Source: Georgenia soli
GTDB lineage: Bacteria; Actinomycetota; Actinomycetes; Actinomycetales; Actinomycetaceae
Direction of reading: 5' to 3'
DNA: 64,000 nucleotides
NCBI RefSeq assembly: GCF_002563695.1
Contig: NZ_PDJI01000004.1
Location: forward strand, 1,550,001 to 1,614,000
Numbering within the stretch: the stretch's first letter is position 1; each line of letters opens with the position of its first letter. The translations under genes were made by a program, and so were the position numbers. Positions 8,148-16,878 of this stretch are shown piece by piece. The notes beneath the pieces are model-generated. The model was not told the origin of the DNA, did not search any database, and saw only the letters and a list, made by a program, of their open reading frames with translations.

Positions 8148-9185
8148 TCAGCTCTCCCGGCGACGGCGCGCCACCTCGTACAGGGCGATCCCGGTGGCCA
8201 CGGCGGCGTTGAGCGACTCCACGGACGCGCCGATCGGGATGGAGGCGACGACGTCGCAGGTCTCCCGCACCAGGCGGCTCAGGCCCTTGCCCTCCGAGCC
8301 GGTGACGAGCACCAGGGGCTCGGTGGCCAGCTCGAGCTCGCCGACGGCGACCGGTCCTCCGCCGTCGAGCCCGACGACGAAGCAGCCGGCCTCCTTGAGC
8401 TCCTTCAGCGCCCGGACGAGGTTCGTCACCCGGGCCACCGGCACGCGTGCGGCGGCGCCGGCAGAGACCTTCCAGGCCGCCGCGGTCACGCCCGCGGAGC
8501 GGCGCTCCGGCACGACGATGCCGTCGGCCCCGAACGCGCCGGAGCTGCGCAGGACGGCCCCGAGGTTGTGGGGGTCGGTGACGCCGTCGAGGGCGACGAT
8601 GAGCGGCGGGTGGTTCGCGCGCTCGGCGCGGGCGAGGAGGTCGGCGACGTCGCGGTAGGCGTAGGGGGGCACCTCGATCGCCACGCCCTGGTGGACGGCG
8701 CCGTCGGTGAGGTGGTCCAGGTCGGACCGGGACACCTCGACGAGCGGGGCGCCCAGCGCGGTGGCCGTGCGCACCACCTCGGCGACGCGCTCGTCGGTCA
8801 TCATGCCGCCGGCGAGGAAGACCTTCCCGAGCGGGATGCCCGCGCGCACGGCCTCGGTGACGGGGTTGCGGCCGGAGATGACCTCGTGGTCGCCGCCGAC
8901 GCCGAGGGCGCCGCGCACCTTCGCCGTCAGCGAGGCGCTGCGGGCCGCCTCCCGCGCCTCCCGGCCGGCGTCCCGCCCGGCGACGCGGGTGCCGCTCTGG
9001 CGTGCCTCCTTGCGTTCGGCGGCCGCCTTCTTCTTGGCCGCCGGGTGGTAGGGGCGGTCCTCCGCCTTCGGCGTGGGCCCGCGGCCCTCGAGCGCCCGAC
9101 GGCGCTGCCCGCCCGACCCGACGGTCCGTTCCTTCTTCGACCCCGGCTTGCGCACGGCGCCGCGGCGCTGGGAGTTACCTGCCAT
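8148..9185 (-). CDS. rlmB: 23S rRNA 2'-O-methyltransferase, TrmH/RlmB family
   Basis: SAM-dependent SPOUT methyltransferase acting on ribose 2'-O of 23S rRNA (G2251-type by family). 345 residues: a basic disordered N-terminal extension of about 90 residues rich in Lys/Arg, an L30-like substrate domain from about 95 (ISGRNPVTEA), and the trefoil-knot catalytic domain with VTDPHNLGAVLRS near 201, VTGSEGKGLS near 292 and SLNAAVATGIALYE near 322. The ATG overlaps the cysS stop by one base (TGATG). The pairing with cysS is a common actinobacterial arrangement. The exact target nucleotide is inferred from the family. Confidence 0.93.
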   Translation of the reverse strand: MAGNSQRRGAVRKPGSKKERTVGSGGQRRRALEGRGPTPKAEDRPYHPAAKKKAAAERKEARQSGTRVAGRDAGREAREAARSASLTAKVRGALGVGGDHEVISGRNPVTEAVRAGIPLGKVFLAGGMMTDERVAEVVRTATALGAPLVEVSRSDLDHLTDGAVHQGVAIEVPPYAYRDVADLLARAERANHPPLIVALDGVTDPHNLGAVLRSSGAFGADGIVVPERRSAGVTAAAWKVSAGAAARVPVARVTNLVRALKELKEAGCFVVGLDGGGPVAVGELELATEPLVLVTGSEGKGLSRLVRETCDVVASIPIGASVESLNAAVATGIALYEVARRRRES

Positions 9186-10624
9186 CAGCTTGTTCCTTTC
9201 AGGTGCCAGCGGGCTCCGCCGGCGGAGTCCTCGACGACCACCCCGGCGTCGGCCAGGCGGTCGCGCAGCGCGTCCGCCCGCGCCCAGTCCTTCGTGGCGC
9301 GAGCCTCGTCGCGCTCGGCGAGGACCGCGGTGACGAGGGTGTCGAGGGCGGTGTGGTGGGCCGAGTCCTCGGCGTTGCCGCCGCCGCGCCACGGCGCGGC
9401 CAGGGGGTCCAGCCCGAGCACGTCGAGCATGGACCGCACCTGCACCTGGGCGGCGCGGGTGGTCACGTCGTCGCGCTCGGCCAGCGCGGTGTTCCCGGCC
9501 CGCAGGTGCTCGTGCACCACGGCCAGGGCGGCGGAGATGTTCAGGTCGTCGTCCATCGCCTCCACGAACGCCTCGGGCAGCTGCCCGGGTCCCTGCGCGG
9601 CGATCTCCTCGGCGGGCACCTCGCCGACCCGTTCGACGGCGCGCTTGACGAACCCGGCAAAACGTTCCCAGGACCCGGCCGCCTCGGCGACCGTGACGTC
9701 GGAGAACTCGACGGTGGAGCGGTAGTGGACGGTGCCGAGGGCGTAGCGCAGGACGGCGGCGTCGGTGCGGGCCAGCACCTCCGAGACCACGAGGGAGTTG
9801 CCGAGCGACTTGCTCATCTTCTCCCCGCCGGTGGTGACCCACGCGTTGTGGACCCAGTAGCGCGCGAAGCCGAGCCCGGCGGCGTGGGACTGGGCCTGCT
9901 CGTTCTCGTGGTGCGGGAAGCGCAGGTCGATGCCGCCGCCGTGGATGTCGAAGCTCTCGCCGAGGTAGCGGCGCGCCATCGTTGAGCACTCGAGGTGCCA
10001 GCCGGGCCGGCCCCGCCCGAACGGCGTCGGCCACGCAGCGGTCGCGGGCTCCCCCGGCTTGGGCGCCTTCCACAGCGCGAAGTCGCGCGGGTCACGCTTG
10101 TCGGGCTCGGCGTCGCCGTCGTCGGAGACGGACATGTTCTCCAGCGCCTGACGGGTCAGGGAGCCGTACTCCGGCAGCGAGCGCACGTCGAAGTAGACGT
10201 TGCCCTCCGCGCCGCGGTAGGCGTGCCCCTTCTCGACGATCTGCTGCATGAGCTCGACCATCTCGGTGATGTGGCCGGTGGCGCGGGGCTCGTAGGTGGG
10301 CCGCTCCACGCCGAGGGCGTCGTAGGCGGCGGTGAACTCCTGCTCGAACCGGTAGGCCCACGCCCACCACGGGCAGCCCGCCTCGGCGGACTTCGTGAGG
10401 ATCTTGTCGTCGATGTCGGTGACGTTGCGGATGAGGGTGACGTCCAGGCCCGTGCGGCGGAGCCAGCGCACCAGGACGTCGAACGCGATCGAGGCGCGCA
10501 TGTGGCCGATGTGTGGAGACCCCTGGACCGTGGCCCCGCACAGGTAGATGCCGACCTTCCCCGGCTCGAGGGGCTCGAAGGGGCGCACCGACCGCGTCGC
10601 GGAGTCGTACAGTCTCAGGCTCAC
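9185..10624 (-). CDS. cysS: Cysteinyl-tRNA synthetase
   Basis: Class I aminoacyl-tRNA synthetase charging tRNA-Cys. 479 residues. HIGH signature HIGH at 38-41, zinc-ligand Cys29 in YLCGATVQ, the GWHLECS and [15 protein letters not shown] segments, and KMSKS near 268. Length and the anticodon-binding C-terminus distinguish it from the shorter MshC ligase of mycothiol synthesis, and the rlmB neighbour agrees. The GTG start has a TAGCCT box exactly six bases upstream and no Shine-Dalgarno. Confidence 0.96.
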   Translation of the reverse strand: MSLRLYDSATRSVRPFEPLEPGKVGIYLCGATVQGSPHIGHMRASIAFDVLVRWLRRTGLDVTLIRNVTDIDDKILTKSAEAGCPWWAWAYRFEQEFTAAYDALGVERPTYEPRATGHITEMVELMQQIVEKGHAYRGAEGNVYFDVRSLPEYGSLTRQALENMSVSDDGDAEPDKRDPRDFALWKAPKPGEPATAAWPTPFGRGRPGWHLECSTMARRYLGESFDIHGGGIDLRFPHHENEQAQSHAAGLGFARYWVHNAWVTTGGEKMSKSLGNSLVVSEVLARTDAAVLRYALGTVHYRSTVEFSDVTVAEAAGSWERFAGFVKRAVERVGEVPAEEIAAQGPGQLPEAFVEAMDDDLNISAALAVVHEHLRAGNTALAERDDVTTRAAQVQVRSMLDVLGLDPLAAPWRGGGNAEDSAHHTALDTLVTAVLAERDEARATKDWARADALRDRLADAGVVVEDSAGGARWHLKGTS

Positions 10625-10630
10625 CCGCCC

Positions 10631-10636
10631 AGGCTA
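10631..10636 (-). promoter_or_regulatory. -10 box of cysS, leaderless
   Basis: TAGCCT on the reverse strand, six bases before the GTG start of cysS. Confidence 0.5.
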
Positions 10637-10752
10637 CCGGGGCGCGCCCGCGCAGCCTTTCCGGTGACGGCCGCACGTCGCCGACGACGGCGCACACGCC
10701 CGGCGCCGTCCGAATACCGCCGGTTCGTCACCCCGAGGACCCCTCGTCCCGC

Positions 10753-10758
10753 TACGGT
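10753..10758 (+). promoter_or_regulatory. -10 box of the MFS gene, leaderless
   Basis: TACGGT, seven bases before GTG 10766; no ribosome-binding site between. Confidence 0.5.
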
Positions 10759-10765
10759 TCGCGGT

Positions 10766-12139
10766 GTGAGAACGCCTGAGACGTCGCTGCCGTCGCCCGC
10801 CGGGGCCGCCCCAGCCCGCCGCTTCGGCTGGCCCGTGTACGCCTGGGGCCTGTGGGACTGGGGCTCGGCGGCGTTCAACGCGGTCATCACCACGTTCGTG
10901 TTCACCGTCTACCTCACCTCCGACGCCTTCGGTCCCGGCGCCGACCAGAAGCTCGGGTGGGCGCTGGCCGCGGCCGGCCTGCTGGTGGCGGTGTTCGCAC
11001 CGGTCAGCGGGCAGCGGGCGGACCGTTCCGGGCGCCGGACCTTCTGGCTGACCGTCAACACGCTCCTGGTGGTCGCGACCTCGGCCGCGATGTTCCTCGT
11101 CGCGCCGACGCCGGACCTGCTGTGGCTCGGCCTGCTGCTCCTGGCCGCCGGCAACATCTTCTTCGAGTTCGCGTCCGTGAACTACAACGCCATGCTCAAC
11201 CAGATCTCCACGCCGAGCACCGTCGGCCGGGTCTCCGGGCTGGGCTGGGGCCTGGGCTACATCGGCGGGATCGTGCTGCTGCTCATCGTCTACTTCGGGC
11301 TCATCAGCCCGGAGGTGGGGATGTTCGGCATCACCGGCGAGAACGGCATGGACGTCCGCGTCACCATGCTGATCTGCGCCGTCTGGACGCTCCTGTTCTC
11401 CCTCCCGGTCATCCTCACGGTGCGCGACGAGCGGGGCCCCCGCACGGCCGGCGGGCGCACGGGCCTGGTGGAGTCCTACCGGCTGCTGTTCCGCTCCGTC
11501 GCGGACCTGTGGCGCACGGACCGCAACACCGTGTACTTCCTGCTCGCCTCGGCGGTCTTCCGGGACGGCCTGGCCGGGGTGTTCACGTTCGGCGGGGTCA
11601 TCGCCGCCGGCACGTTCGGCTTCGACGCCGGCCAGGTCATCGTGTTCGGGGTGGCCGCGAACCTCGTCGCCGGCGTGGCGACGATCCTCTTCGGGGCGCT
11701 GGACGACCGGCTCGGCCCGAAGCGCGTCATCGTGCTGTCGCTCGCGTCGATGATCGTGGCGGGGACGGGCATCTTCTTCCTGCACGAGCTGGGCACCATG
11801 CTCTTCTGGGTGCTCGGGCTGGTGCTGTGCATCTTCGTCGGCCCGGCCCAGTCGGCCTCCCGCACCTTCCTCGCCCGGCTCATCCCGGCCGGCCACGAGG
11901 GTCAGGTCTTCGGCCTCTACGCCACCACCGGCCGGGCGGTGAGCTTCATGGCACCGGCGGCCTTCTCCCTCGCCCTCACCCTCGGCATGGCCGTCAACGG
12001 GGCCGCCACCTCCGACGAGGTCCAGTACTGGGGCATCGTCGGCATCGTCGCGGTGCTGCTCGCCGGTCTGCTGCTCCTGCTGCCCGTGCGCTCGCGCACC
12101 CGGCGCGACAGCGCCCTGGTGCAGCCGCCGGTGGCCTGA
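10766..12139 (+). CDS. MFS transporter, UMF1/Atg22-like
   Basis: Membrane carrier of about 457 residues with roughly twelve hydrophobic helices. The opening YAWGLWDWGSAAFNAVITTF is typical of the UMF1 (unknown major facilitator 1, Atg22-related) family, as is the substitution-rich first half followed by a second six-helix bundle from about residue 240. Substrate unknown; related eukaryotic Atg22 exports amino acids from vacuoles. The GTG start is supported by the -10 box seven bases before it and by the first helix starting about 30 residues later. It faces ispF, with the stops 16 bases apart. Confidence 0.88.
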   Translation: MRTPETSLPSPAGAAPARRFGWPVYAWGLWDWGSAAFNAVITTFVFTVYLTSDAFGPGADQKLGWALAAAGLLVAVFAPVSGQRADRSGRRTFWLTVNTLLVVATSAAMFLVAPTPDLLWLGLLLLAAGNIFFEFASVNYNAMLNQISTPSTVGRVSGLGWGLGYIGGIVLLLIVYFGLISPEVGMFGITGENGMDVRVTMLICAVWTLLFSLPVILTVRDERGPRTAGGRTGLVESYRLLFRSVADLWRTDRNTVYFLLASAVFRDGLAGVFTFGGVIAAGTFGFDAGQVIVFGVAANLVAGVATILFGALDDRLGPKRVIVLSLASMIVAGTGIFFLHELGTMLFWVLGLVLCIFVGPAQSASRTFLARLIPAGHEGQVFGLYATTGRAVSFMAPAAFSLALTLGMAVNGAATSDEVQYWGIVGIVAVLLAGLLLLLPVRSRTRRDSALVQPPVA

Positions 12140-12155
12140 GCGGCCGGCGCGCCGG

Positions 12156-12653
12156 TCAGGCGGCCTCGAGCGGCGCCCGCACCACGAGCGCGGTGGCGAC
12201 CGCCGCCACCCCCTCGGCGCGGCCCGTGAACCCGAGCCCGTCGGTGGTGGTGGCCGAGAGCGAGACCGGCGCACCGAGCGCCTCGGACATGGCCGCCTCC
12301 GCCTCCGCGCGGCGGCGGCCGATCCGCGGGCGGACCCCGACCACCTGGACGGCGACGTTGCCGATCTCCCAGCCTGCCTCGGCCAGCCGGCGGGCGGTCT
12401 CGGCGAGCATGCTGGCCCCGGACGCACCGGACCACTCCGGGTCGGAGGTCCCGAACTGGGTGCCCAGGTCCCCCAGCCCGGCGGCGGAGAAGAGCGCGTC
12501 GCAGGCGGCGTGAGCGGCGACGTCGGCGTCGGAGTGCCCCTCGAGGCCCACCTCGCCGGGCCAGTCCAGGCACGCGAGCCGCATCGGACGGCCGGAGCCC
12601 TCCGGGGCGAAGGCGTGGACGTCGGTCCCGATCCCGGTGCGTGGCAGCTGCAT
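12156..12653 (-). CDS. ispF: 2-C-methyl-D-erythritol 2,4-cyclodiphosphate synthase
   Basis: Fifth enzyme of the MEP isoprenoid pathway; cyclises CDP-ME 2-phosphate with loss of CMP. 165 residues, normal for the trimeric enzyme. Metal ligands D11 and H13 lie in GTDVHAF and the third is in [13 protein letters not shown]; the C-terminal [14 protein letters not shown] loop contacts the cytidine. It follows ispD by 60 bases. A TAACCT box seven bases before the ATG gives it a possible leaderless promoter of its own. Confidence 0.96.
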   Translation of the reverse strand: MQLPRTGIGTDVHAFAPEGSGRPMRLACLDWPGEVGLEGHSDADVAAHAACDALFSAAGLGDLGTQFGTSDPEWSGASGASMLAETARRLAEAGWEIGNVAVQVVGVRPRIGRRRAEAEAAMSEALGAPVSLSATTTDGLGFTGRAEGVAAVATALVVRAPLEAA

Positions 12654-12660
12654 GCCGGAC

Positions 12661-12666
12661 AGGTTA
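12661..12666 (-). promoter_or_regulatory. -10 box of ispF, leaderless
   Basis: TAACCT on the reverse strand, seven bases before the ispF ATG. Confidence 0.45.
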
Positions 12667-12713
12667 ACGGCGCCCCGCGGACCTCAGGCGCGGGGCACCA
12701 GGCGCGGCCGCCC

Positions 12714-13484
12714 TCAGGCGCGCGGCACGGGGGCGCGGTCGTCCGCCGCGCCGGACGGGACACCCGCGTCGCGCACGAGAAGCGTCGCGAGCGCCAGGTC
12801 CCGCGGGGTGGTGATCTTCAGGGCGCGCTCGTCGCCCGGGACCACCCACACCCGCTCCCCCACGGCCTCCACCAGGCCCGCATCGTCGGAGACGGCCACG
12901 GCCTCGTCGGCCGCGCGGTGGGCACCGGCCGCGTGGGCGGCGTCGAGGAGGGCCCTGTCGAAGCCCTGCGGGGTCTGGACGGCGCGCAGGTCGGAACGGT
13001 CGACCGTCGCCACGACGGGGGCCGCGCCGTCGACGCCCGCGGTCCCGACCCGCTTGACGGTGTCGGTGACCGGCAGGGCGGGGACCACCGCGCGGTGCCC
13101 GGCGCGCACCGCGCCCTCGACGGCCCGGACGAGGGAGGGCGGGGTGAGGCAGCGGGCGGCGTCGTGCACGAGCACCACGTCGACGTCGGGGTCCAGCGCC
13201 GCGAGGCCGGCGGCGACGGAGGCCTGCCGGGTGGGGCCGCCGGGCACCACCCGCACGGGCACGTCGGTCCCCGGGACGGTGCCCGCGGGGAAGAGGGTCG
13301 CGAAGGTCGCGGCCTCCGCCGCGGGGACGGTGACGACGACGGCACCGAGGCAGCCTGCGTCGGCCAGCCCGCGTGCGGCACGGAGGACCAGCGGCTCGCC
13401 GTCGAGCTCCACGAGGCCCTTGGGCACGGCGTGGCCGAGACGGGTGCCGGAACCCGCGGCGGTCAGGACGGCGGCCGAGGTCAT
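12714..13484 (-). CDS. ispD: 2-C-methyl-D-erythritol 4-phosphate cytidylyltransferase
   Basis: Third MEP-pathway enzyme; couples MEP to CTP. 256 residues. The nucleotide-binding LTAAGSGTRLG near residue 8 and the VPKG lysine form the CTP site; VHDAARC near 112, AVQTPQGF and the DEAVAVSDDA segment are family landmarks. In this protein the usual DAARP reads DAARC. It sits between carD and ispF, an arrangement frequent in actinobacteria. The reading frame ends in a run of Ala/Pro residues. Confidence 0.95.
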   Translation of the reverse strand: MTSAAVLTAAGSGTRLGHAVPKGLVELDGEPLVLRAARGLADAGCLGAVVVTVPAAEAATFATLFPAGTVPGTDVPVRVVPGGPTRQASVAAGLAALDPDVDVVLVHDAARCLTPPSLVRAVEGAVRAGHRAVVPALPVTDTVKRVGTAGVDGAAPVVATVDRSDLRAVQTPQGFDRALLDAAHAAGAHRAADEAVAVSDDAGLVEAVGERVWVVPGDERALKITTPRDLALATLLVRDAGVPSGAADDRAPVPRA

Positions 13485-13541
13485 GCCGTCACTGCCCCGG
13501 CGTACAGCCGCGGGCCACCCGCGACGCGGGCGGAAAGCACG

Positions 13542-13573
13542 GCGCGCGTGGCGGCACAGGCCACCACGCGCGC
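13542..13573 (-). terminator. Hairpin between carD and ispD
   Basis: GCGCGCGTGG pairs with CCACGCGCGC around 12 bases, 23 bases after the carD stop. It could end or attenuate carD transcription before ispD. Confidence 0.5.
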
Positions 13574-13595
13574 GCGGATCGAGCTCACTCGAGAC

Positions 13596-14078
13596 TCAGG
13601 AGGCGAGGACGTCGTCCAGGATGGCCTCGGCCTTGTCCTCCTCGGTCTTCTCCGCGAGGGCGAGCTCGGAGACGAGGATCTGACGAGCCTTGGCCAGCAT
13701 GCGCTTCTCGCCGGCGGACAGGCCGCGGTCGGTGTCACGACGGGAGAGGTCACGCACGACCTCGGCCACCTTGATGATGTCGCCGGAGGCGATCTTCTCG
13801 ACGTTGGCCTTGTACCGGCGCGACCAGTTGGTCGGCTCCTCGGTGTAGGGCGCGCGGAGCACGTCGAACACCTTCTCGAGCCCCTCGGCGCCGACAACGT
13901 CACGCACCCCGACCAGATCGACGTTCTCGGCCGGGACCTGGATGGTCAGGTCGCCCTGCGCGACCCTGAGGTGCAGGTACATCTTCTCCTCGCCGCGGAT
14001 GACGCGGGTGGAGATGTCCTCGATGAGCGCAGCCCCGTGGTGGGGATAGACGACGGTCTCGCCGACAGCGAAGGTCAT
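13596..14078 (-). CDS. carD: CarD-family RNA polymerase-binding transcription regulator
   Basis: Binds the RNA polymerase beta subunit and stabilises open complexes, especially at rRNA promoters. 160 residues, standard length. The Tudor-like RNAP-interaction domain opens with [20 protein letters not shown]; the C-terminal helical domain (from about 65) includes the [14 protein letters not shown] segment with the conserved DNA-wedging tryptophan. GAAGGAG precedes the ATG by eleven bases. It leads ispD-ispF, with a hairpin between. Confidence 0.96.
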   Translation of the reverse strand: MTFAVGETVVYPHHGAALIEDISTRVIRGEEKMYLHLRVAQGDLTIQVPAENVDLVGVRDVVGAEGLEKVFDVLRAPYTEEPTNWSRRYKANVEKIASGDIIKVAEVVRDLSRRDTDRGLSAGEKRMLAKARQILVSELALAEKTEEDKAEAILDDVLAS

Positions 14079-14111
14079 AGTGTTAAGGCTCCTTCAGTCG
14101 CTAAGGACCCA

Positions 14112-14117
14112 AGTCTA
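14112..14117 (-). promoter_or_regulatory. -10 box of carD
   Basis: TAGACT on the reverse strand, about 33 bases before the carD ATG, leaving a short leader with GAAGGAG. Confidence 0.4.
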
Positions 14118-14241
14118 ACACGGAAAAGTGGCGAGATTCTGCGGCTCGTGAGAGACGCGACAGAACCGGGCCGGTGGTCTCGGGTAACCTCCCCCTGGGA
14201 GGGCCTGCGCGCTGTCCCGATCGTCAGACGAAGGAGATCCC

Positions 14242-14712
14242 TTGGCCCGCTTCACCCGCACTCGCCTGGCCGCCCTGATCGCCCTGGGCGGCACGCTCAC
14301 CCTGGCCGGCTGCTCGGTCGCGAGCCCCATCACCACCGCGCACCCGTACGCGCCCAGCGACGGCATCCGCGTCGCCGTGACGGACGAGGTCTCGGTGGAG
14401 AACCTCATGATCCTCACCGAGGGTGAGGGCCAGCCGGGCCACCTGCTCGGCGCGGTGGTGAACCGGTCCCCCGAGGACGTCGAGATCTCGTTCTCCTTCG
14501 AGGGCGGCGGCGCCAGCGTGCCCGTCCGCGTGGACGCCGGCGACCACGTCAACTTCACCGACGCCGGCATCACCACGCAGAGCGTCGACGCCGCCCCCGG
14601 CTCGACGATCTCCACGACCGTCTCGGACCCCACCGTCGGAGACTTCAAGGTCGAGGTCCCCGTGCTCGACGGCACCATCCCGCCCTACGACGAGTTCCTC
14701 GACCAGGCCTGA
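14242..14712 (+). CDS. Secreted lipoprotein of unknown function
   Basis: 156 residues. Signal peptide with lipobox LAGC; the cysteine near residue 24 would be lipidated, anchoring the protein outside the membrane. The mature part is an all-beta looking domain with alternating hydrophobics (HLLGAVVNRSPEDVEISFSFEG), like the small actinobacterial lipoproteins found between carD and regX3/phoU. The TTG start is chosen for AAGGAG five bases before it and because the signal peptide begins there. It ends at a strong bidirectional hairpin shared with regX3. Confidence 0.85.
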   Translation: MARFTRTRLAALIALGGTLTLAGCSVASPITTAHPYAPSDGIRVAVTDEVSVENLMILTEGEGQPGHLLGAVVNRSPEDVEISFSFEGGGASVPVRVDAGDHVNFTDAGITTQSVDAAPGSTISTTVSDPTVGDFKVEVPVLDGTIPPYDEFLDQA

Positions 14713-14737
14713 CCTGACGACGACGGAGCCGACGTCG

Positions 14738-14771
14738 GAGCCCCCGGGACGCACCAGCGTCCCGGGGGCTC
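14738..14771. terminator. Bidirectional terminator, 15-bp stem
   Basis: GAGCCCCCGGGACGC and GCGTCCCGGGGGCTC form a perfect stem with loop ACCA, between the convergent lipoprotein and regX3 genes. Confidence 0.8.
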
Positions 14772-14797
14772 GTCCGTAGGGATCGTCCGGGACCGGC

Positions 14798-15490
14798 TCA
14801 GGCCTCGGGGGTCACCAGCTTGTAGCCCAGGCCGCGCACCGTCTGCAGCATCGTCGGGCGGGACGGGTCGACCTCGATCTTCGCGCGCACCCGCTTGACG
14901 TGGACGTCGAGCGTCTTGGTGTCGCCCACGTAGTTGGCGCCCCAGATCCGGTCGATCAGCTGCCCGCGCGTGAGCACCCGGTCCGGGTTGCGCAGGAACA
15001 GCTCGAGCAGCTCGAACTCGCGCAGCGGCATGGCCACCGGCTCGTCGCCGACGGTCAGCTCGTGCCGGTCGACGTCCATGCGCACCCGCCCGACGCCGAG
15101 CACGGCCGGCTCGGCGAGGTCGTCCGGCCCGGCGCCGCGGCGCAGCACGGCGTGCACGCGGGCGACGAGCTCCCGGTAGGAGTAGGGCTTGGTGACGTAG
15201 TCGTCGGCTCCGATCTCCAGCCCGACCACCTTGTCGATCTCGCTGTCCTTCGCCGTCAGCATGATGACCGGGACGTTGCTGCGCTGGCGGAGCTGCCGGC
15301 ACACCTCCGTGCCCGACAGGCCGGGCAGCATGAGGTCCAGGAGGACGAGGTCGACGCCGCCGCGGTCGAACGCGGTGAGCGCGTCCCGGCCGTCGGCCAC
15401 CGCGACCACCTCGTAGCCGTCGCGCTCGAGCTTGAACGTGAGCGGCTCCCGGTACGAGGTCTCGTCCTCCACCAGCAGGATCGTCGTCAT
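14798..15490 (-). CDS. regX3: Response regulator RegX3, OmpR/PhoB family
   Basis: DNA-binding response regulator of the phosphate-starvation two-component system. 230 residues: receiver domain with phospho-acceptor D52 in LLLDLMLPG and conserved lysine in VTKPYSY near 101, then a winged-helix domain (about 130-228) with the LTRGQLIDRIWG and VDVHVKRVRAKIE-type recognition region. The start overlaps the senX3 stop (TGATG), so it is co-translated with its kinase. Confidence 0.94.
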   Translation of the reverse strand: MTTILLVEDETSYREPLTFKLERDGYEVVAVADGRDALTAFDRGGVDLVLLDLMLPGLSGTEVCRQLRQRSNVPVIMLTAKDSEIDKVVGLEIGADDYVTKPYSYRELVARVHAVLRRGAGPDDLAEPAVLGVGRVRMDVDRHELTVGDEPVAMPLREFELLELFLRNPDRVLTRGQLIDRIWGANYVGDTKTLDVHVKRVRAKIEVDPSRPTMLQTVRGLGYKLVTPEA

Positions 15491-16716
15491 CAGTGCGCTT
15501 CCTCCATCGCGTCAGGCCCCCGGGCGGCGGTGCGCCGCCCGGGCACGTCAGCTGCGTCGTCGTGCGTGTGCGGCGCCTCGTCGGGCCGGTCCGGCTCGAA
15601 GGCCTGCGGCAGCACGAGGGTGAACGTCGAGCCCTTCCCCTCGGTCGACCACAGCTCGACGCGTCCGCCGTGGTCGTTGGCGATGTGCTTGACGATGCTC
15701 AGGCCCAGCCCGGAGCCGCCGGTCTCCCGGGAGCGTGCCTCGTCACCGCGGTAGAACCGCTCGAACACGCGCTCGCGCTGCTCCGCGGAGATGCCGGCGC
15801 CCTGGTCGACGACGGCGACCCGGACCAGGGCGTCGCGGCACGAGACCCCGACCGACACCCGGCCCGTGGGGCCGGAGTACCGGATGGCGTTGTCGAGCAG
15901 GTTGCGCACCGCCGTCGTCAGCAGGGCCGCGTCCCCGTAGACCTTCACACCCTTCGCCCCGCCGAGCACCAGGGTCACCTTGCGGGACATCGCCTCGACG
16001 CGGACGCGGTCGACGGCCTCGGCCACCACCTCGTCCAGATCGACGACCTCGGGGTCGACGAGCGCGTCCGGCTCCTGCAGGCGGGAGAGCTCGATCAGCT
16101 CCTGGACGAGGGCGGCGAGGCGGGCGGACTCCTTCTGCATCTGGCCGGCGAAGTGGCGCACGGTGTCCGGCTCGTCGGCCGCGTCGGCGACCGTCTCGGC
16201 CAGCAGCCCCAGGGCGCCGACGGGCGTCTTCAGCTCGTGGGAGACGTTGGCGGTGAAGTCGCGCCGGATCTCCTCCAGGCGCCGCGCGGTGGTGCGGTCC
16301 TCGGCGAGCACCAGGACCCGGCCGTGCCGCAGCGCGGCGACCCGCACCTGCATCCGCAGGGTGCCGGCCCCCTCCAGCGGACCGCGGGTGAGGGTCAGCT
16401 CGGCGTCCCGGATGTGCCCGTCGCGGCGCACGCCGGCGACCATCTCCCGCACCTCGGGGTGGGCGAGGGTGTCGTTGCGGACCAGCCCGTAGGAGTACGC
16501 GGCCGCGCTGGCGCGCTGCACGTCGTCGTCCGGCTCGAGGACCAGGACGGCCTGCGGGAGGACCGAGAGCACGGAGACCACGTCGTCCGGCCCGTCACCC
16601 TCGTCCCGTCGACGGTGAGCGCCCCGCTCGCGCTCACTCACGAGGAACGCGATGATTCCGGCAGCGACGACGAGCAGAGCCACCAGCACGAAGCTGAGGA
16701 TCTGCGAGAACTCCAT
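15490..16716 (-). CDS. senX3: Sensor histidine kinase SenX3
   Basis: Membrane kinase that phosphorylates RegX3. 408 residues: one N-terminal membrane helix (residues 4-27), a PAS-like region to about 145, then the dimerisation/phospho-acceptor motif VSHELKTP with H160 and the ATPase domain with NLLDNAIRYS, DQGAGI and GGSGLGLSIV. The absence of a large extracytoplasmic domain is typical of SenX3, which is thought to sense the Pst/PhoU state. ATG 16716 is preferred over upstream in-frame codons because TACTCT ends exactly six bases before it. Confidence 0.93.
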   Translation of the reverse strand: MEFSQILSFVLVALLVVAAGIIAFLVSERERGAHRRRDEGDGPDDVVSVLSVLPQAVLVLEPDDDVQRASAAAYSYGLVRNDTLAHPEVREMVAGVRRDGHIRDAELTLTRGPLEGAGTLRMQVRVAALRHGRVLVLAEDRTTARRLEEIRRDFTANVSHELKTPVGALGLLAETVADAADEPDTVRHFAGQMQKESARLAALVQELIELSRLQEPDALVDPEVVDLDEVVAEAVDRVRVEAMSRKVTLVLGGAKGVKVYGDAALLTTAVRNLLDNAIRYSGPTGRVSVGVSCRDALVRVAVVDQGAGISAEQRERVFERFYRGDEARSRETGGSGLGLSIVKHIANDHGGRVELWSTEGKGSTFTLVLPQAFEPDRPDEAPHTHDDAADVPGRRTAARGPDAMEEAH

Positions 16717-16722
16717 GCCATG

Positions 16723-16728
16723 AGAGTA
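16723..16728 (-). promoter_or_regulatory. -10 box of senX3, leaderless
   Basis: TACTCT on the reverse strand, six bases before the senX3 ATG. Confidence 0.5.
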
Positions 16729-16743
16729 GGGCGGCGCGGGCGA

Positions 16744-16787
16744 GTTCACCGAGACCGTCCCGGGGAGACACCCGGGGTTCATCTGGG
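16744..16787. promoter_or_regulatory. PHO-box-like 11-bp phased repeats between senX3 and phoU
   Basis: Four contiguous 11-base units start at 16744, 16755, 16766 and 16777. The outer ones open with GTTCACC and GTTCATC; the inner ones are weaker. Actinobacterial PhoP/RegX3 sites are 11-bp direct repeats of the GTTCACC type. The array sits directly upstream of the phoU -35 region and just upstream of senX3. Confidence 0.5.
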
Positions 16788-16819
16788 CGCCACCGGTCGT
16801 ACACCGGGTGGGGCTTGAC

Positions 16820-16825
16820 TACGGT
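16820..16825 (+). promoter_or_regulatory. -10 box of phoU
   Basis: TACGGT, about 53 bases before the phoU ATG. Confidence 0.35.
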
Positions 16826-16878
16826 AGAGGCCAGATATCCCGCTCGCGGCGGGGAGAATGAACGTGAAGGAGCCTGCG

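Noticed and set aside
9185..10624. MshC (mycothiol ligase) in place of CysS
   Set aside because: 479 residues with a complete C-terminal tRNA-binding region and the rlmB neighbour fit CysS; MshC is shorter.
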